Below are positions 20,931 to 31,792 of a stretch of DNA of 64,000 nt, in pieces. This DNA comes from Vibrio cincinnatiensis (lineage in GTDB: Bacteria; Pseudomonadota; Gammaproteobacteria; Enterobacterales; Vibrionaceae). The position numbers and the translations under genes were made by a program. Position 1 is the first letter of the stretch, and each line of letters begins with the position of its first letter. The notes beneath the pieces are model-generated. The model ran no database searches. It was not told where the DNA came from and worked only from the letters and a program-made list of their open reading frames with translations. Location of the stretch: positions 1-64,000 of the forward strand of contig NZ_SGOM01000010.1 of the NCBI RefSeq assembly GCF_022113815.1, read 5' to 3'.

Positions 20931-21944
20931 ATGACTAGAAAGCATATTTATATTGCCTACACTGGCGGTACTATTGGTATGAAAAAATCTGATCACGGTT
21001 ATGTTCCTGTGGCTGGATTTATGGAAAAACAATTGGCTGGCATGCCTGAATTTCACCGCCCAGAAATGCCTCAATTTACCATCCACGAATATGATCCCCT
21101 GATTGATTCCTCCGATATGACGCCAGAAGATTGGCAAGTCATTGCCGATGATATCCGTGATAATTACGATAAATACGATGGTTTTGTCATACTACATGGT
21201 ACGGATACCATGGCTTATACAGCCTCAGCTCTATCGTTTATGTTTGAAAACTTAGGCAAACCCGTCATTGTCACTGGCTCACAAATCCCACTTGCTGAAA
21301 TTCGCTCGGATGGGCAAGCCAACCTACTGAATTCATTGCATATTGCTGCAAATTACCCCATCAATGAAGTCACCCTATTTTTCAACAACCAATTGATGCG
21401 TGGAAACCGAAGCACCAAGTCACATGCAGATGGTTTTAGTGCCTTTACCTCTCCCAACTTACCCCCCTTGTTAGAGGCAGGTATCAATATTCAGATCAGC
21501 AATAATGTTAACGTCGATGAAAAACCGCAGGGTGAATTTTTTATACATAACATCACTCCACAGCCAATAGGTGTGATCACTATGTATCCTGGCATTTCGC
21601 ATGAAGTGATCCGGAATACTTTACTTCAACCTGTAAACGCAATGATTTTGCTGACTTTTGGGGTTGGTAATGCCCCACAAAACCCTGATTTATTAGCCCA
21701 TTTACACGATGCCTCTCAGCGGGGAGTTATTGTGGTTAACCTGACCCAATGCCTTGCAGGTAAAGTGAATATGGGAGGTTACGCAACAGGATGTGCACTG
21801 GCTGATTCAGGAGTGATCAGTGGCTATGATATGACACCAGAAGCTGCCCTCGCTAAATTGCACTTTTTACTTAGCCAAAATCTTTCTTACCAAGAAGTGA
21901 AAGAGAAAATGCAGCAAGTACTGCGGGGAGAAATGAGTTTGTGA
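20931..21944 (+). CDS. ansA: Cytoplasmic type I L-asparaginase
   Basis: AnsA hydrolyses L-asparagine to aspartate and ammonia; the type I enzyme is cytosolic and low-affinity. The 337-residue protein has both catalytic threonine motifs, YTGGTIGM (8-15) and HGTDTMAYTA (near 89-98), and no signal peptide. The downstream Lys sits in GSQIPLAEIRSDGQ. The ATG at 20931 matches the family start MTRKHIYIAYTGG; the frame is open to 20862 but that part contains the sppA terminator. The ribosome site is weak. Confidence 0.95.
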   Translation: MTRKHIYIAYTGGTIGMKKSDHGYVPVAGFMEKQLAGMPEFHRPEMPQFTIHEYDPLIDSSDMTPEDWQVIADDIRDNYDKYDGFVILHGTDTMAYTASALSFMFENLGKPVIVTGSQIPLAEIRSDGQANLLNSLHIAANYPINEVTLFFNNQLMRGNRSTKSHADGFSAFTSPNLPPLLEAGINIQISNNVNVDEKPQGEFFIHNITPQPIGVITMYPGISHEVIRNTLLQPVNAMILLTFGVGNAPQNPDLLAHLHDASQRGVIVVNLTQCLAGKVNMGGYATGCALADSGVISGYDMTPEAALAKLHFLLSQNLSYQEVKEKMQQVLRGEMSL

Positions 21945-21985
21945 GATCATAACCAAGACCTCACGCTCTAAATGGGTTCTTTTTT

Positions 21986-22018
21986 CCCGACAATACCCAA
22001 TAGGTGTTGTCGGGTTTG
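21986..22018 (+). terminator. ansA terminator
   Basis: CCCGACAATACC pairs with GGTGTTGTCGGG with one G-U pair, followed by TTTGT. Six T before the hairpin may also allow it to act on the minus strand after yeaC. Confidence 0.7.
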
Positions 22019-22074
22019 TAGCATCATCCGTGATTTATAGAAATTCAGAGATCTCTTACCTAAGTTCAAGCCAA

Positions 22075-22359
22075 TTATTCTTGATTAGGATTAATACGCA
22101 CGATATCTTCCTGTCCTGTTCGAAAACGCTTTTTAAGCTCAGCTTTCGATTTCAAAACCATCTCACCACCAATCGCTATACTCATGTGGTCAGCATCAAG
22201 ATTATGCTTTGATTGATACAACATCACAGCTTGCATACAATAATCTCGCTGTGATGAAGAAAGTGGTGTACCTTCAGGCCACTTACCCGTTTCTACTGCG
22301 AAGAGTAAACGCTCATATGCTTCTGGGGTGATAGCATCAATCAACTGATGTGCATTCAT
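22075..22359 (-). CDS. yeaC: DUF1315 family protein YeaC
   Basis: This 94-residue cytosolic protein of unknown function belongs to the DUF1315/YeaC family, and E. coli yeaC lies near msrB, gapA and yeaD as here. It starts MNAHQLIDAITPEAYERLLF. It ends in the charged stretch KSKAELKKRFRTGQEDIVRI. I chose the ATG at 22359 because GGAAAAGG lies upstream and it fits the family start; the frame is open to 22395. Confidence 0.88.
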   Translation of the reverse strand: MNAHQLIDAITPEAYERLLFAVETGKWPEGTPLSSSQRDYCMQAVMLYQSKHNLDADHMSIAIGGEMVLKSKAELKKRFRTGQEDIVRINPNQE

Positions 22360-22461
22360 GACCTTTTCCTTGACGACTAAAACTGGGGCTACCATAGCGA
22401 CCCAATATAGTGAGTCAAGAGTTGCTAAATAAATAAGTGTATCGGATCACAAGCTACGACT

Positions 22462-23274
22462 ATGAATTGGATAAAAGCCTTACCATTATTGTTACCTGTA
22501 TTACTGAGCGGCTGTCTTGAAAACCGTAAAAATACAGAAAAACTTTGTCTCGACAATCCTGTGTTACAGTGCGAGAGATTAAACATTCATGATGGGCAAT
22601 GCCGAGTCGCTCGGACCGACCTCATCTGGCATCGTTACGATGCCTTATCAAACCCGAGTATTGATAATAAAATTACCGAATATCAGCTAACCCAAACCTA
22701 CCAAAAATGCTTAGAACTTGCCGCCCAAATCCAAGTAATTGACCAAACTGAGCTGAAACAAAAACGGTTCTCAGCTCTGATCAATTCGGGAGAAGATTTA
22801 AAGCGCTTAACACAAGAGCTACACCAATTGCGCACGCCGAAAGCGCTCTATTTTCTTTGGAGTCAAACTGGAGATAAGCAAGCTCGCCGTGAATTTTTAC
22901 AATTAGAAGGGAAACCTGAACTGGATAATGCAGAGATGCAATATGCATTAGCGACCTTCTATACCACAAGAGATAGAGAGAAAACCTTACGCCTACTGAT
23001 ACGAGCATTGGAACTTAGCCCTGAAAATAATATCAATCCGGAGATTTTCCAATCACTCGCCAGCACCTACCAAACGTTAGGCCAGAAAGAAAATGCCTAC
23101 CTTTGGGCAATGGTGGGTAAGCAGTTTGGTGTTCAAATCGCCTCTCAAGCGGAATTAAAATTGATGTATCCCTTTACGGATGAGAAGTTTTCTCAGATCA
23201 ATGGGTTAGCCGATCAATTAGCAAAAGCTATTCGTAAAGGTGAATTTACCCATCGTTTAGTTCCCAGTTCATAG
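22462..23274 (+). CDS. DUF2989 family lipoprotein
   Basis: This 270-residue lipoprotein is of the kind found in vibrios and relatives as DUF2989. It has a signal peptide with lipobox LLSGC (Cys18). The rest is helical, and residues 125-220 look like TPR-type helix pairs (ALYFLWSQTGDKQARREF, ALATFYTTRDREKTLRLL, SLASTYQTLGQKENAYLW). Its role is unknown; TPR lipoproteins often bind partner proteins at the outer membrane. It diverges from yeaC and converges with msrB. Confidence 0.82.
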   Translation: MNWIKALPLLLPVLLSGCLENRKNTEKLCLDNPVLQCERLNIHDGQCRVARTDLIWHRYDALSNPSIDNKITEYQLTQTYQKCLELAAQIQVIDQTELKQKRFSALINSGEDLKRLTQELHQLRTPKALYFLWSQTGDKQARREFLQLEGKPELDNAEMQYALATFYTTRDREKTLRLLIRALELSPENNINPEIFQSLASTYQTLGQKENAYLWAMVGKQFGVQIASQAELKLMYPFTDEKFSQINGLADQLAKAIRKGEFTHRLVPSS

Positions 23275-23333
23275 CAGTTCATCAGGTGAATGTAAGCTTT
23301 CAACAACACATGCTGAAATTATCACCACTTTTT

Positions 23334-23738
23334 TCACTTTTTGTTGAAAATTAACGACACCGAGTTAACACAGAATCGTTCCCCTGTGGTCTTCGGGCCA
23401 TCGGGGAATACATGTCCTAAATGGCTATCACACACCGCACAACGAATTTCAGTACGTACCATTCCGTGACTATGATCCTCTAAATAGCGAATAGCCTGTT
23501 CATTAATTGGCGCATCAAAACTTGGCCAACCACATCCAGAATCATACTTGTTATCAGAACTAAATAAGGGGGCTTCACAACAGGTGCAATGGTACAAACC
23601 TGTTTGTTTATTGTGCAGTAACAGGCCACTAAATGGGGCTTCTGTCCCTTGCTGACGACAGACGTGATAAGCTTCCTCACTGAGAGTCTCACGCCAGTAT
23701 CCATCTGGTTTTACAATACTTTCTTCTTTTTTAATCAT
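23334..23738 (-). CDS. msrB: Peptide-methionine (R)-S-oxide reductase
   Basis: MsrB reduces methionine-R-sulfoxide in proteins. The 134-residue protein has the zinc-binding pairs CTCC (51-54) and CAVC (100-103), the GCGWPSF motif and the catalytic Cys in RFCVNSVSL. There is no signal peptide, so it is cytosolic. It diverges from gapA, as in E. coli. Confidence 0.96.
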   Translation of the reverse strand: MIKKEESIVKPDGYWRETLSEEAYHVCRQQGTEAPFSGLLLHNKQTGLYHCTCCEAPLFSSDNKYDSGCGWPSFDAPINEQAIRYLEDHSHGMVRTEIRCAVCDSHLGHVFPDGPKTTGERFCVNSVSLIFNKK

Positions 23739-25072
<1,334 letters not shown>

Positions 25073-25104
25073 TGTAACGATTAGCGAAGAAATTCGTTGA
25101 GAAG

Positions 25105-25130
25105 AAAGGCGACCTTTGTGTCGCCTTTTT
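25105..25130 (+). terminator. gapA terminator
   Basis: AAAGGCGAC pairs with GTCGCCTTT around CTTTGT and is followed by a T run. It is a strong intrinsic terminator. Confidence 0.9.
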
Positions 25131-25189
25131 GCTTATCTGGAATATAAAATATCCTAGATATCTAGGAGTTAATCCCTCAGGAGCTACAC

Positions 25190-26074
25190 ATGGACTTAAC
25201 AACTCTCCCTACTTTAACCGCACTCTCTGACTGTGTGACCATTGTTGAAAAAGATGACGTTAAAATTGTTCGTATTATCCACGATAAGGCCGTAGCGGGT
25301 ATTGCACTGCACGGTGGCCATGTCCTTTCTTTTCAACCAAAGGGGCAACCTGATTTGATCTGGATGAGCGATAATGCCCTTTTTGATGGAAAGGCTGCTC
25401 TTCGAGGTGGTATTCCGATCTGTTGGCCATGGTTTGGACGAATCGCAGCTCCTGCTCACGGGTTTGCTCGTTCAACAGAATGGACATTGATTGAACATAG
25501 AGAAAATGAGCAAGGGGTTATTATTTCCCTTGGACTGGAAACCTCAGAGCAAACGCTGGCAATATGGCCTCACCATTTCCAAGTTCGCTTACTAGTCGAA
25601 GTCCGTGAGACCTTGCAGATCACTCTCGAAGTACTCAATACAGATCAAAAAGAATGGACCTTCTCTGGAGCATTACATACTTATCTAAATGTGGGCGATA
25701 TCCGTCAAACGGAAACAACGGGGATGGGGCTTGAATACCTCGACAACCTTAACCATGGACAAAAAACAGCGGGTACCAATAGCCTTGTTCTCACCGATAC
25801 CATTGACCGAGTATACACTCAGCCAAACGAACAAATTCAGGTGAAAGACCCGGTATTGAATCGGACTCTAGTGGTTAAAAATCATGGTCATAATTCAGCA
25901 GTTTTGTGGAACCCGTGGTCACAAGGTGCACAAACCATGGCTGACATGAAGGATGATGGCTACCAAACCATGCTTTGTGTTGAATCAACATGGCATGCCA
26001 ACCGTCTAGAAGATGGTAAAATTTTACAACCGGGTGAGCGTTATCAACTATCCACAACATTATCGGTTCAATAA
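25190..26074 (+). CDS. yeaD: D-hexose-6-phosphate mutarotase (YeaD-like)
   Basis: The protein belongs to the aldose-1-epimerase superfamily and is expected to interconvert the anomers of glucose-6-phosphate and related sugars. The 294 residues include HGGHVLSFQP (43-52), RGGIPICWPWFG (71-82), the catalytic-type His in ALHTYLNVGD, and the WNPWSQGAQTM segment. CAGGAG precedes the ATG. Like E. coli yeaD, it lies next to gapA and is probably transcribed separately, as a terminator lies between them. Confidence 0.93.
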   Translation: MDLTTLPTLTALSDCVTIVEKDDVKIVRIIHDKAVAGIALHGGHVLSFQPKGQPDLIWMSDNALFDGKAALRGGIPICWPWFGRIAAPAHGFARSTEWTLIEHRENEQGVIISLGLETSEQTLAIWPHHFQVRLLVEVRETLQITLEVLNTDQKEWTFSGALHTYLNVGDIRQTETTGMGLEYLDNLNHGQKTAGTNSLVLTDTIDRVYTQPNEQIQVKDPVLNRTLVVKNHGHNSAVLWNPWSQGAQTMADMKDDGYQTMLCVESTWHANRLEDGKILQPGERYQLSTTLSVQ

Positions 26075-26079
26075 TCTTG

Positions 26080-26107
26080 AGGACAGCATCGGCTGTCCTT
26101 TTTATTT
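26080..26107 (+). terminator. yeaD terminator
   Basis: AGGACAGC and GCTGTCCT with loop ATCG are followed by TTTTTATTT, directly after the yeaD stop codon. Confidence 0.88.
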
Positions 26108-26160
26108 CGTTCGCTTACCGTTAAACTTGACCTCTTTATTTTGCTGATTATTGGATCCCT

Positions 26161-26979
26161 ATGGCTTACGTCTGCCCCCTTTGCCATCACCCCCTATATT
26201 TACAAGAACGCAGTTACTTTTGTGATAATCGACATCAATTTGATGTTGCCAAAGAAGGTTATGTCAACTTAATGCCAGCTCATCATAAACGTTCTAAAGA
26301 TCCTGGTGATAATAAGGAGATGATGCAAGCAAGACGCCGCTTTTTACAAGGCGATCATTACCATCCAATGCGAGAGGCGGTCAGTACGCTCTGCGTTCAA
26401 GCACTAGCCAATACCTCCCACCGATTACTTGATATTGGATGTGGTGAAGGCTATTACACTCAGTATATTGCCGCCGCCATTCAAGAGCATACAGCTAGCG
26501 CTAAAACGTACGGTTTAGATATTTCAAAAGTTGCCATTCGTTTTGCCGCTAAGCGATACCCAAAGGTAGATTTTGTAGTGGCATCCAGCCACCGACTTCC
26601 TTTTGCAGATCAATCATTGGATGCCATTTTACGGATATACGCCCCTTGTAAAGCGGAAGAACTTGACCGAGTACTCACTAATCATGGAGTGATCATAACG
26701 GTGACCCCCGCAAGCCGGCACCTCTACCAGTTAAAAGAAAAAATTTATCAACAAGTTCAATTGCATGATGAAACACCAGAACAAATTGCAGGTTTTACCC
26801 TCGAACACCAACAGCCACTACATTACACCATGTCCTTATCGGGTTCTGAAGCTTTTGATCTTCTTCAAATGACCCCCTTTGCTTGGCGCGCTACAGACGC
26901 TCTTCGTGAAGAGCTTAAGTCCGCACAACAGGTTGAATGTGAGGCCGATTTTATAATTCGCCTCTACAGAAAACTATAA
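26161..26979 (+). CDS. rlmA: 23S rRNA (guanine745-N1)-methyltransferase
   Basis: RlmA methylates G745 of 23S rRNA using SAM. The 272-residue protein has an N-terminal zinc site (CPLC at 5-8, then Cys21 and His25) followed by the Rossmann methyltransferase domain with LDIGCGEGYYT (90-100) and YGLDISKVAIRFA. The RIYAPCKAEELDRVL segment is family-typical. The gene stands alone; no strong terminator follows. Confidence 0.94.
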   Translation: MAYVCPLCHHPLYLQERSYFCDNRHQFDVAKEGYVNLMPAHHKRSKDPGDNKEMMQARRRFLQGDHYHPMREAVSTLCVQALANTSHRLLDIGCGEGYYTQYIAAAIQEHTASAKTYGLDISKVAIRFAAKRYPKVDFVVASSHRLPFADQSLDAILRIYAPCKAEELDRVLTNHGVIITVTPASRHLYQLKEKIYQQVQLHDETPEQIAGFTLEHQQPLHYTMSLSGSEAFDLLQMTPFAWRATDALREELKSAQQVECEADFIIRLYRKL

Positions 26980-27123
26980 AACACCACAACAAACAGACAA
27001 AGGATGATTCAACCACAAGATGTGGGCACACTCTTTGCTTATTAATTATCGACCATTGATAGATACAAAAAATACACACAAGTTTTTAGATAAACAGTCG
27101 ATATCATTAATATTCAAGAGATC

Positions 27124-27148
27124 AATAGGGCAAAGAATTTGCCCTATT
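27124..27148. repeat. Perfect hairpin before the 120 aa gene
   Basis: AATAGGGCAAA and TTTGCCCTATT form an 11 bp perfect stem with a GAA loop, about 40 bp before the start of the 120 aa gene. There is no T run, so it is either a weak rlmA transcript end or a leader structure. Confidence 0.5.
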
Positions 27149-27186
27149 CCGGCAAAGGTCTGCAGCACTGAAGAAGGAGAAGCCAT

Positions 27187-27549
27187 ATGAACTCAGTTAG
27201 TACGGGAACCACCGCCCACTCTTCACCCAGTACGGTTCACTCCCCTTCCGCCCTCAACATTAATGATGAAATAGAAAAAAAAGCACCACTTAAAACAGAA
27301 GGTACAAAAGTCACGCTCTCAGAAGAAGGGAAAGCCTTACTTGCCGCCTTAAAAGAACTGGATAAAGAAAACCAAGCTGAAGAACTAAAATCAAAAACGG
27401 TGGGAGACAAAGTAGAAGCTTTTACTCATGGAGCACTCGGCATGGAGCACCCTAAAAAACCAGAACAACCCGATGATACCCCTTATACTGCGGGGAAATA
27501 CCTTTCAGCTGCCGCAAAAGTCGGAGGTATGTTACTGCTTTTAGTATAA
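27187..27549 (+). CDS. Hypothetical protein, 120 aa
   Basis: I do not recognise a function. The first 40 residues are rich in Ser, Thr and Pro and look disordered; residues 40-70 form a charged helix (SEEGKALLAALKELDKENQA). The segment TVGDKVEAFTHGALGMEHP appears to be the conserved core, and the last 15 residues are hydrophobic, ending VGGMLLLLV, which could touch a membrane. AAGGAG lies seven bases before the ATG. It is followed after 103 bp by the DUF2058 gene. Confidence 0.72.
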   Translation: MNSVSTGTTAHSSPSTVHSPSALNINDEIEKKAPLKTEGTKVTLSEEGKALLAALKELDKENQAEELKSKTVGDKVEAFTHGALGMEHPKKPEQPDDTPYTAGKYLSAAAKVGGMLLLLV

Positions 27550-27652
27550 GCGAACCTTACCCAGTAACATCACGCTTATTCTCCCTCTCTCCTCTTTCCT
27601 TGCTGGCAGCGAGTCGGTACACTTAGCCATTATTTCTTGAGTGGAACGGACC

Positions 27653-28174
27653 ATGACACGATTATCTCTTCAAGAGCAAATGCTCAAAGCTGGCCTTGTA
27701 AACGAAAAAAAATTAAAAAAAGCCAAAAAAGGTTCTAAGAAGTCACGAGTTCAAGCTCGTGAAGTAAAAGCGGCCGTTGAAGCCAATAAGCAACAACAAC
27801 AAGAGCGGGATAAAGCACTCAATAAACAACAGAAAGAACAACTGCTAACCAAAGAAATTCGATCTCAAGTCAAACAGTTAATTGAAATGAACAAACTCCC
27901 TTTAAACAGTGGAGACATCCAATACCATTTCACGGATGGAACTTTAGTGAAAACGCTTTATATTGACCCACAAACCCGAGATCAACTGATTAAAGGCCTA
28001 TTAGCAATCGCCCGTTACGAAGAAAGCTATGCCATCATTCCCAATATTGTAGCTCAAAAAATCTGGCAACGTGATGAGCAAAGCATTATTAATGCGCCCT
28101 GCGAGTCAGATGCAACCATTGATGAAGACGACCCTTATGCCGACTATGTCGTTCCTGATGATTTAATGTGGTAA
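27653..28174 (+). CDS. DUF2058 family protein (YaiL-like)
   Basis: The 173-residue protein matches the DUF2058/YaiL family, described as nucleoprotein/polynucleotide-associated but without a defined activity. A very basic coiled-coil N-terminal half (LKKAKKGSKKSRVQ, then Gln- and Lys-rich) leads into a compact beta domain (YHFTDGTLVKTLYIDPQTRD) and an acidic tail DEDDPYADYVVPDD. I use the ATG at 27653; an in-frame GTG lies at 27641. It is followed by tRNA-Ser. Confidence 0.85.
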   Translation: MTRLSLQEQMLKAGLVNEKKLKKAKKGSKKSRVQAREVKAAVEANKQQQQERDKALNKQQKEQLLTKEIRSQVKQLIEMNKLPLNSGDIQYHFTDGTLVKTLYIDPQTRDQLIKGLLAIARYEESYAIIPNIVAQKIWQRDEQSIINAPCESDATIDEDDPYADYVVPDDLMW

Positions 28175-28321
28175 CACGCTTTAAACTTAAAAATTTTATG
28201 TAAGGCATACCGATAAATTCCAATCGGCAATCAAAATCACCCAATACGAACAAAATTACAGCAAACAGCATCGCTAGCACTTTACAAGCTGGAGGAATCC
28301 CTTTACTATTCGGCCCACAAC

Positions 28322-28412
28322 GGAGAGATGGCTGAGTGGTTGAAAGCACCGGTCTTGAAAACCGGCGTACGTTAATAGCGTACCTAGGGTTCAAATCCCT
28401 ATCTCTCCGCCA
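28322..28412 (+). tRNA. tRNA-Ser (anticodon UGA)
   Basis: The 91 nt gene folds into a class II tRNA with a long variable arm. Acceptor GGAGAGA pairs with TCTCTCC, followed by G and encoded CCA. The anticodon loop CTTGAAA gives TGA (28356-28358). It has a strong terminator immediately downstream. Confidence 0.97.
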
Positions 28413-28417
28413 CATTC

Positions 28418-28444
28418 AAGCCCTTGATTTATCAAGGGCTTTTC
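28418..28444 (+). terminator. tRNA-Ser terminator
   Basis: AAGCCCTTGA and TCAAGGGCTT with loop TTTA are followed by TTTCT, six bases after the tRNA CCA end. Confidence 0.88.
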
Positions 28445-28663
28445 TCGTTTTAGTACCTAAATCATTATCTCTCTCAACCTGAGCAAAATCACCAACTAAA
28501 CCGACTCCAAAATAAGTCTATCTTGCTTCTTTTTCTCTGTAGCCATACAACCAGCCACTGCTCAATCTAAAACCTTTTCGATAATTTTTTCATTCAAGCT
28601 TTGCTCAACGAAGCATTTTCGTCTTTAATATCGTCGTGTTCAATAACAGATTGGGGAAAAATA

Positions 28664-29008
28664 ATGTCATCCGACTTTTATGGTTCTAGCGCTGAATATG
28701 CGCGTAAAGAGAGTGGTTACCGAGAGAAAGCACTAAAACTTTACCCTTGGGTATGTGGTAAATGTGCCCGTGAATTTGTTTATTCAAATTTACGTGAATT
28801 AACCGTCCATCATAAAGATCATGACCACACGAATAACCCTGAAGATGGCAGTAACTGGGAACTATTATGTTTGTATTGTCACGATCATGAGCACTCGAAA
28901 TACACAGAACATGAGCGTTACGGCGTCGACCCTGTTGCACGGTTAGATGAGCATAAAAGTGCCACCTATAACCCCTTTGCTGACCTTGCAAATATGATGA
29001 AAAAATAG
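28664..29008 (+). CDS. yajD: HNH nuclease family protein (YajD-like)
   Basis: The 114-residue protein is an HNH-fold protein of the YajD type. Two CxxC zinc pairs (CGKC near 32-35 and CLYC near 72-75) frame the HNH core LTVHHKDHDHTNNP...NWELLCLYCHDHEHS. It probably binds or cuts nucleic acid, but the role of YajD is not established. I use the ATG at 28664 after GGGGAAAAATA; the frame is open to 28601. It stands alone after tRNA-Ser. Confidence 0.87.
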   Translation: MSSDFYGSSAEYARKESGYREKALKLYPWVCGKCAREFVYSNLRELTVHHKDHDHTNNPEDGSNWELLCLYCHDHEHSKYTEHERYGVDPVARLDEHKSATYNPFADLANMMKK

Positions 29009-29106
29009 CAAAAACACAAGAAAAGATACTGGCCATTTAACGCTTGTTTTATATACAGATATTTTATTAGTCTTGTGTCAATTTGATAGCATATTAATGA
29101 TACACA

Positions 29107-29134
29107 TCAAGTTTTTGTCATCTTTGTCTGATAG
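29107..29134 (+). promoter_or_regulatory. Possible sigma-28 promoter of the PAS chemoreceptor
   Basis: TCAAGTTT, then 12 bases, then TCTGATAG resembles the FliA consensus TAAAGTTT-N11-GCCGATAA, with one mismatch in the -35 box and three in the -10 box. It lies about 90 bp before the receptor start. FliA is encoded in this window. Confidence 0.35.
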
Positions 29135-29224
29135 TGTAGCTCTCTTAATCTTACAGGCATCAATTTCCACTCTTTGATAGCCTGTATGAATCATTGTTAA
29201 TCAATTAGCATTAAAGAGATGAAT

Positions 29225-30769
29225 ATGGCAGATAAAAGAGTACGATATTCAGACAAAGATAGCCTGATATCCACCACAACCCCTGATAGCCATATCACCT
29301 ATTGTAATAAGGATTTTTGCAAGGTTTCGGGTTACCAAGAAGAAGAATTGCTTCACCATCCCCACAACGTAATTCGCCATGACGATATGCCTAAAGCGGC
29401 GTTTGGCCAGTTATGGCAATATATTCAGTCTGGAAAAAGCTGGATGGGATTAGTCAAAAATAAATGTAAAGGCTCTGGACATTACTGGGTTTCAGCTTTT
29501 GTGACTCCTATCATGGATAAAGACGGTAAAGTCTTTGAATACCAATCCGTTAGAACACAACCAAGTGATGCACAAATTTCACGTGCCTATTCACTCTACG
29601 CTAAACTTCGTAAGGGAAAAATATCCATACGGCGAATCAAGTGGATGACACTCGCTTTGAGTGTGGTCATCGCAGAATTCGTTGCTCTTGGTGTCTTCAC
29701 GATGTCATCGATCTCTCCCATTGAACTTCTAAGTACACTGGTTCCGCTAACCCTTGCTCAATTTGCATTATTAGCTGTGATTCAAAAACGCCTTAATGCG
29801 ATCAATATATTAGCGAAAAATGATTACGATAACCCTCTAATGGAACAACCATATACTGGGTACTGTGATGATGTTTCGCGTATTGAGTTGGCGATATTAA
29901 TGAAACGAGCCGAGTTAAGAGCAGCAACAGCTCGGGCAAATGAAACCGCCACCTATCTACTACAATCTGCCAATGAAGAAGTGGATAACTGCCAATCGAT
30001 TGATAATGAATTGGGTGAGCAGAATGTAGCTACAGATGCCATGGCAGTGTCGGCTGAAGAGATGCTAGCGTCCATTGATGAAGTCGCCAAGCAAGCAAAA
30101 CAAAGTGCTGAATTTGTCAATCATGCCAGAAATAAAGCACAAGAAGGAACGCAGACGATTGATGAAGCCGTCAAAACCGTCCTTGAGCTTAGTCAACATT
30201 TAGATAGCTCTAAAGTGGCACTGGAGCGACTCTATACCGATGTCAATGGCATTGAAACGATTCTCGAAATGATTCAAGGTATTGCAGAACAGACCAATTT
30301 ACTGGCCCTAAATGCTGCAATTGAAGCCGCCAGAGCAGGTGAACATGGCCGAGGTTTTGCTGTTGTCGCCGATGAAGTCAGAGCTCTTTCGAGTAAAACC
30401 AGTGCCTCCGTAGAAGAGATCCATGAAAAGATTGAATTATTGCAAACAGCTGTAAATCAAACGGGCAACCTAATGGAAAATGGTATTCAATCATCTGAAC
30501 AATGTGTGATTAAATCTCAAAAAAGTAAGGCTTCTTTTGAAGCGATCGTCAATGATTTAGCCTCAATTGGAGAGCAGAGTGCTCATACATCACAAGCACT
30601 GACAGAGCAAGTACAAGTAACACAAGGTATGAATGAGCATGTACTCAGAATGAAAGAAGCGATTCAGTCAACCAAATTACTGTCCTCCACTTCTGTCGAG
30701 CGAACACATACTTTGGTGGGTAGTCTAGAAAGCTTACAACGTTTAGTGAAACAATTTAGTGCTAAATAA
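29225..30769 (+). CDS. PAS-domain methyl-accepting chemotaxis protein (Aer-like)
   Basis: This 514-residue receptor resembles Aer. The N-terminal PAS domain (about 5-115) has the Aer-type motif [18 protein letters not shown] two-helix membrane hairpin (about 142-190) follows with no periplasmic sensor, then the long cytoplasmic signalling coiled coil with the tip [20 protein letters not shown]. It should signal to CheA/CheW in response to a redox or energy cue via an FAD- or other cofactor-bound PAS. I use the second ATG because AAAGAG abuts the first (29219) but is six bases from the second. Confidence 0.9.
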   Translation: MADKRVRYSDKDSLISTTTPDSHITYCNKDFCKVSGYQEEELLHHPHNVIRHDDMPKAAFGQLWQYIQSGKSWMGLVKNKCKGSGHYWVSAFVTPIMDKDGKVFEYQSVRTQPSDAQISRAYSLYAKLRKGKISIRRIKWMTLALSVVIAEFVALGVFTMSSISPIELLSTLVPLTLAQFALLAVIQKRLNAINILAKNDYDNPLMEQPYTGYCDDVSRIELAILMKRAELRAATARANETATYLLQSANEEVDNCQSIDNELGEQNVATDAMAVSAEEMLASIDEVAKQAKQSAEFVNHARNKAQEGTQTIDEAVKTVLELSQHLDSSKVALERLYTDVNGIETILEMIQGIAEQTNLLALNAAIEAARAGEHGRGFAVVADEVRALSSKTSASVEEIHEKIELLQTAVNQTGNLMENGIQSSEQCVIKSQKSKASFEAIVNDLASIGEQSAHTSQALTEQVQVTQGMNEHVLRMKEAIQSTKLLSSTSVERTHTLVGSLESLQRLVKQFSAK

Positions 30770-30815
30770 GCTAAAGGAGTGAGATGTAAATGCCAATCTA
30801 GAAGGGATCGTTCAC

Positions 30816-30853
30816 TTTTGGCAACCTCTTACCGTTGGTAGAGGTTGCCAAAA
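30816..30853. terminator. Long hairpin between MCP gene and yagU
   Basis: TTTTGGCAACCTCT pairs perfectly with AGAGGTTGCCAAAA over 14 bp, extended by ACC/GGT past a single bulge. It lies between convergent genes; the U residues are inside the stem, so it should act in both directions. Confidence 0.75.
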
Positions 30854-30891
30854 TAAACGAAGGAAAGATGCCAACGCTTATGTCGGTATTC

Positions 30892-31446
30892 TTAGCTTAA
30901 CGCGACTTCTGGATCCGGCTCTTTGGTCATTTTTTCACGCAGATAACCACGAATCATTTCAATAGACCAGAACCATACAATATGACCAAAGATCTCTGAA
31001 ATGTACTCGCTTGCAGGAAGGTGAGACCAAGTCGGAGTCAGCCCTAGCCACACAAAAACCGTACCATGCGTACAAACAGTGACGATCAAACCCGCCATTA
31101 CACCTTGCCACATTTTTACTTTTGGAAAAATTTCAGCAATCACACAGTAGCCGATGGCAAAAGTCAGAGAAAAAATGATATGAGTAACCATTACTGGGTT
31201 GATGATATGTTCAGCAAAAGTATAGACCGTTTGTGTTGGGTCAATACCAAGATAATCTCTTAAGAAAATATAAGGAGGGTTAAATTCAGCACGACCATCG
31301 CTAATGGTTCTCGGTGGTAATGGGACTTCTGCCCCCCACTTAACAAATGCTGACATAACGCCACTAATGATACCGATAAACAAAGCGACAACATAATGAC
31401 GACGCTCTTTCGGTGTTCTAACAAAAAGGGAGCGAATAAATTCCAC
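30892..31446 (-). CDS. yagU: YagU family inner-membrane protein (DUF1440)
   Basis: The 184-residue protein closely resembles E. coli YagU, an inner-membrane protein linked to acid resistance. Shared segments include [30 protein letters not shown] and [14 protein letters not shown], with the EPDPE end. Three or four membrane helices are visible (18-38, 85-108, 112-135, 148-165). It starts with GTG, and AGAGG lies eight bases upstream. It has no partner in the neighbourhood. Confidence 0.9.
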   Translation of the reverse strand: MEFIRSLFVRTPKERRHYVVALFIGIISGVMSAFVKWGAEVPLPPRTISDGRAEFNPPYIFLRDYLGIDPTQTVYTFAEHIINPVMVTHIIFSLTFAIGYCVIAEIFPKVKMWQGVMAGLIVTVCTHGTVFVWLGLTPTWSHLPASEYISEIFGHIVWFWSIEMIRGYLREKMTKEPDPEVALS

Positions 31447-31792
31447 GTGAAATACCTCTTAAATCATACTGACTACAATTAGTCTGAGACATCATACATG
31501 AAACATTTTGAAACATCCTTATTTTTGTGACATGAGTCTCATATGATGATGTTTTATTACACTGATTTACAAAAATCCGTATTCCGGATTCATCAGAATG
31601 ACGTGATGTGCTTAATCGATTCATTCCAAAAACTTCGGATGCTTATTTAGAAGCCCTTTTACTGTCATTATGGAGATAGCATGAGAAGTACATACTTGCT
31701 GTTGGGAACACCTGTTGAATATGGCAAAAAATAGAGCCATACCATTACCCTTGGCCCTCATTCACTCGCGTTACTCTTCGACAAATAAAGGA
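31447..31792. other. Intergenic region yagU to Blh-type pair
   Basis: This 346 bp stretch must hold the yagU promoter. I see no strong terminator for the leftward gene pair. The only possible coding element is a 17-codon ORF at 31681-31734 on the plus strand with GGAG five bases upstream; it is treated as a finding only. Confidence 0.4.

Noticed and set aside
28664..29008. HNH protein next to a tRNA as part of a defence or mobile element
   Set aside because: The sequence is the small YajD type, which is a widespread core gene; no methylase, integrase, phage or toxin gene accompanies it.
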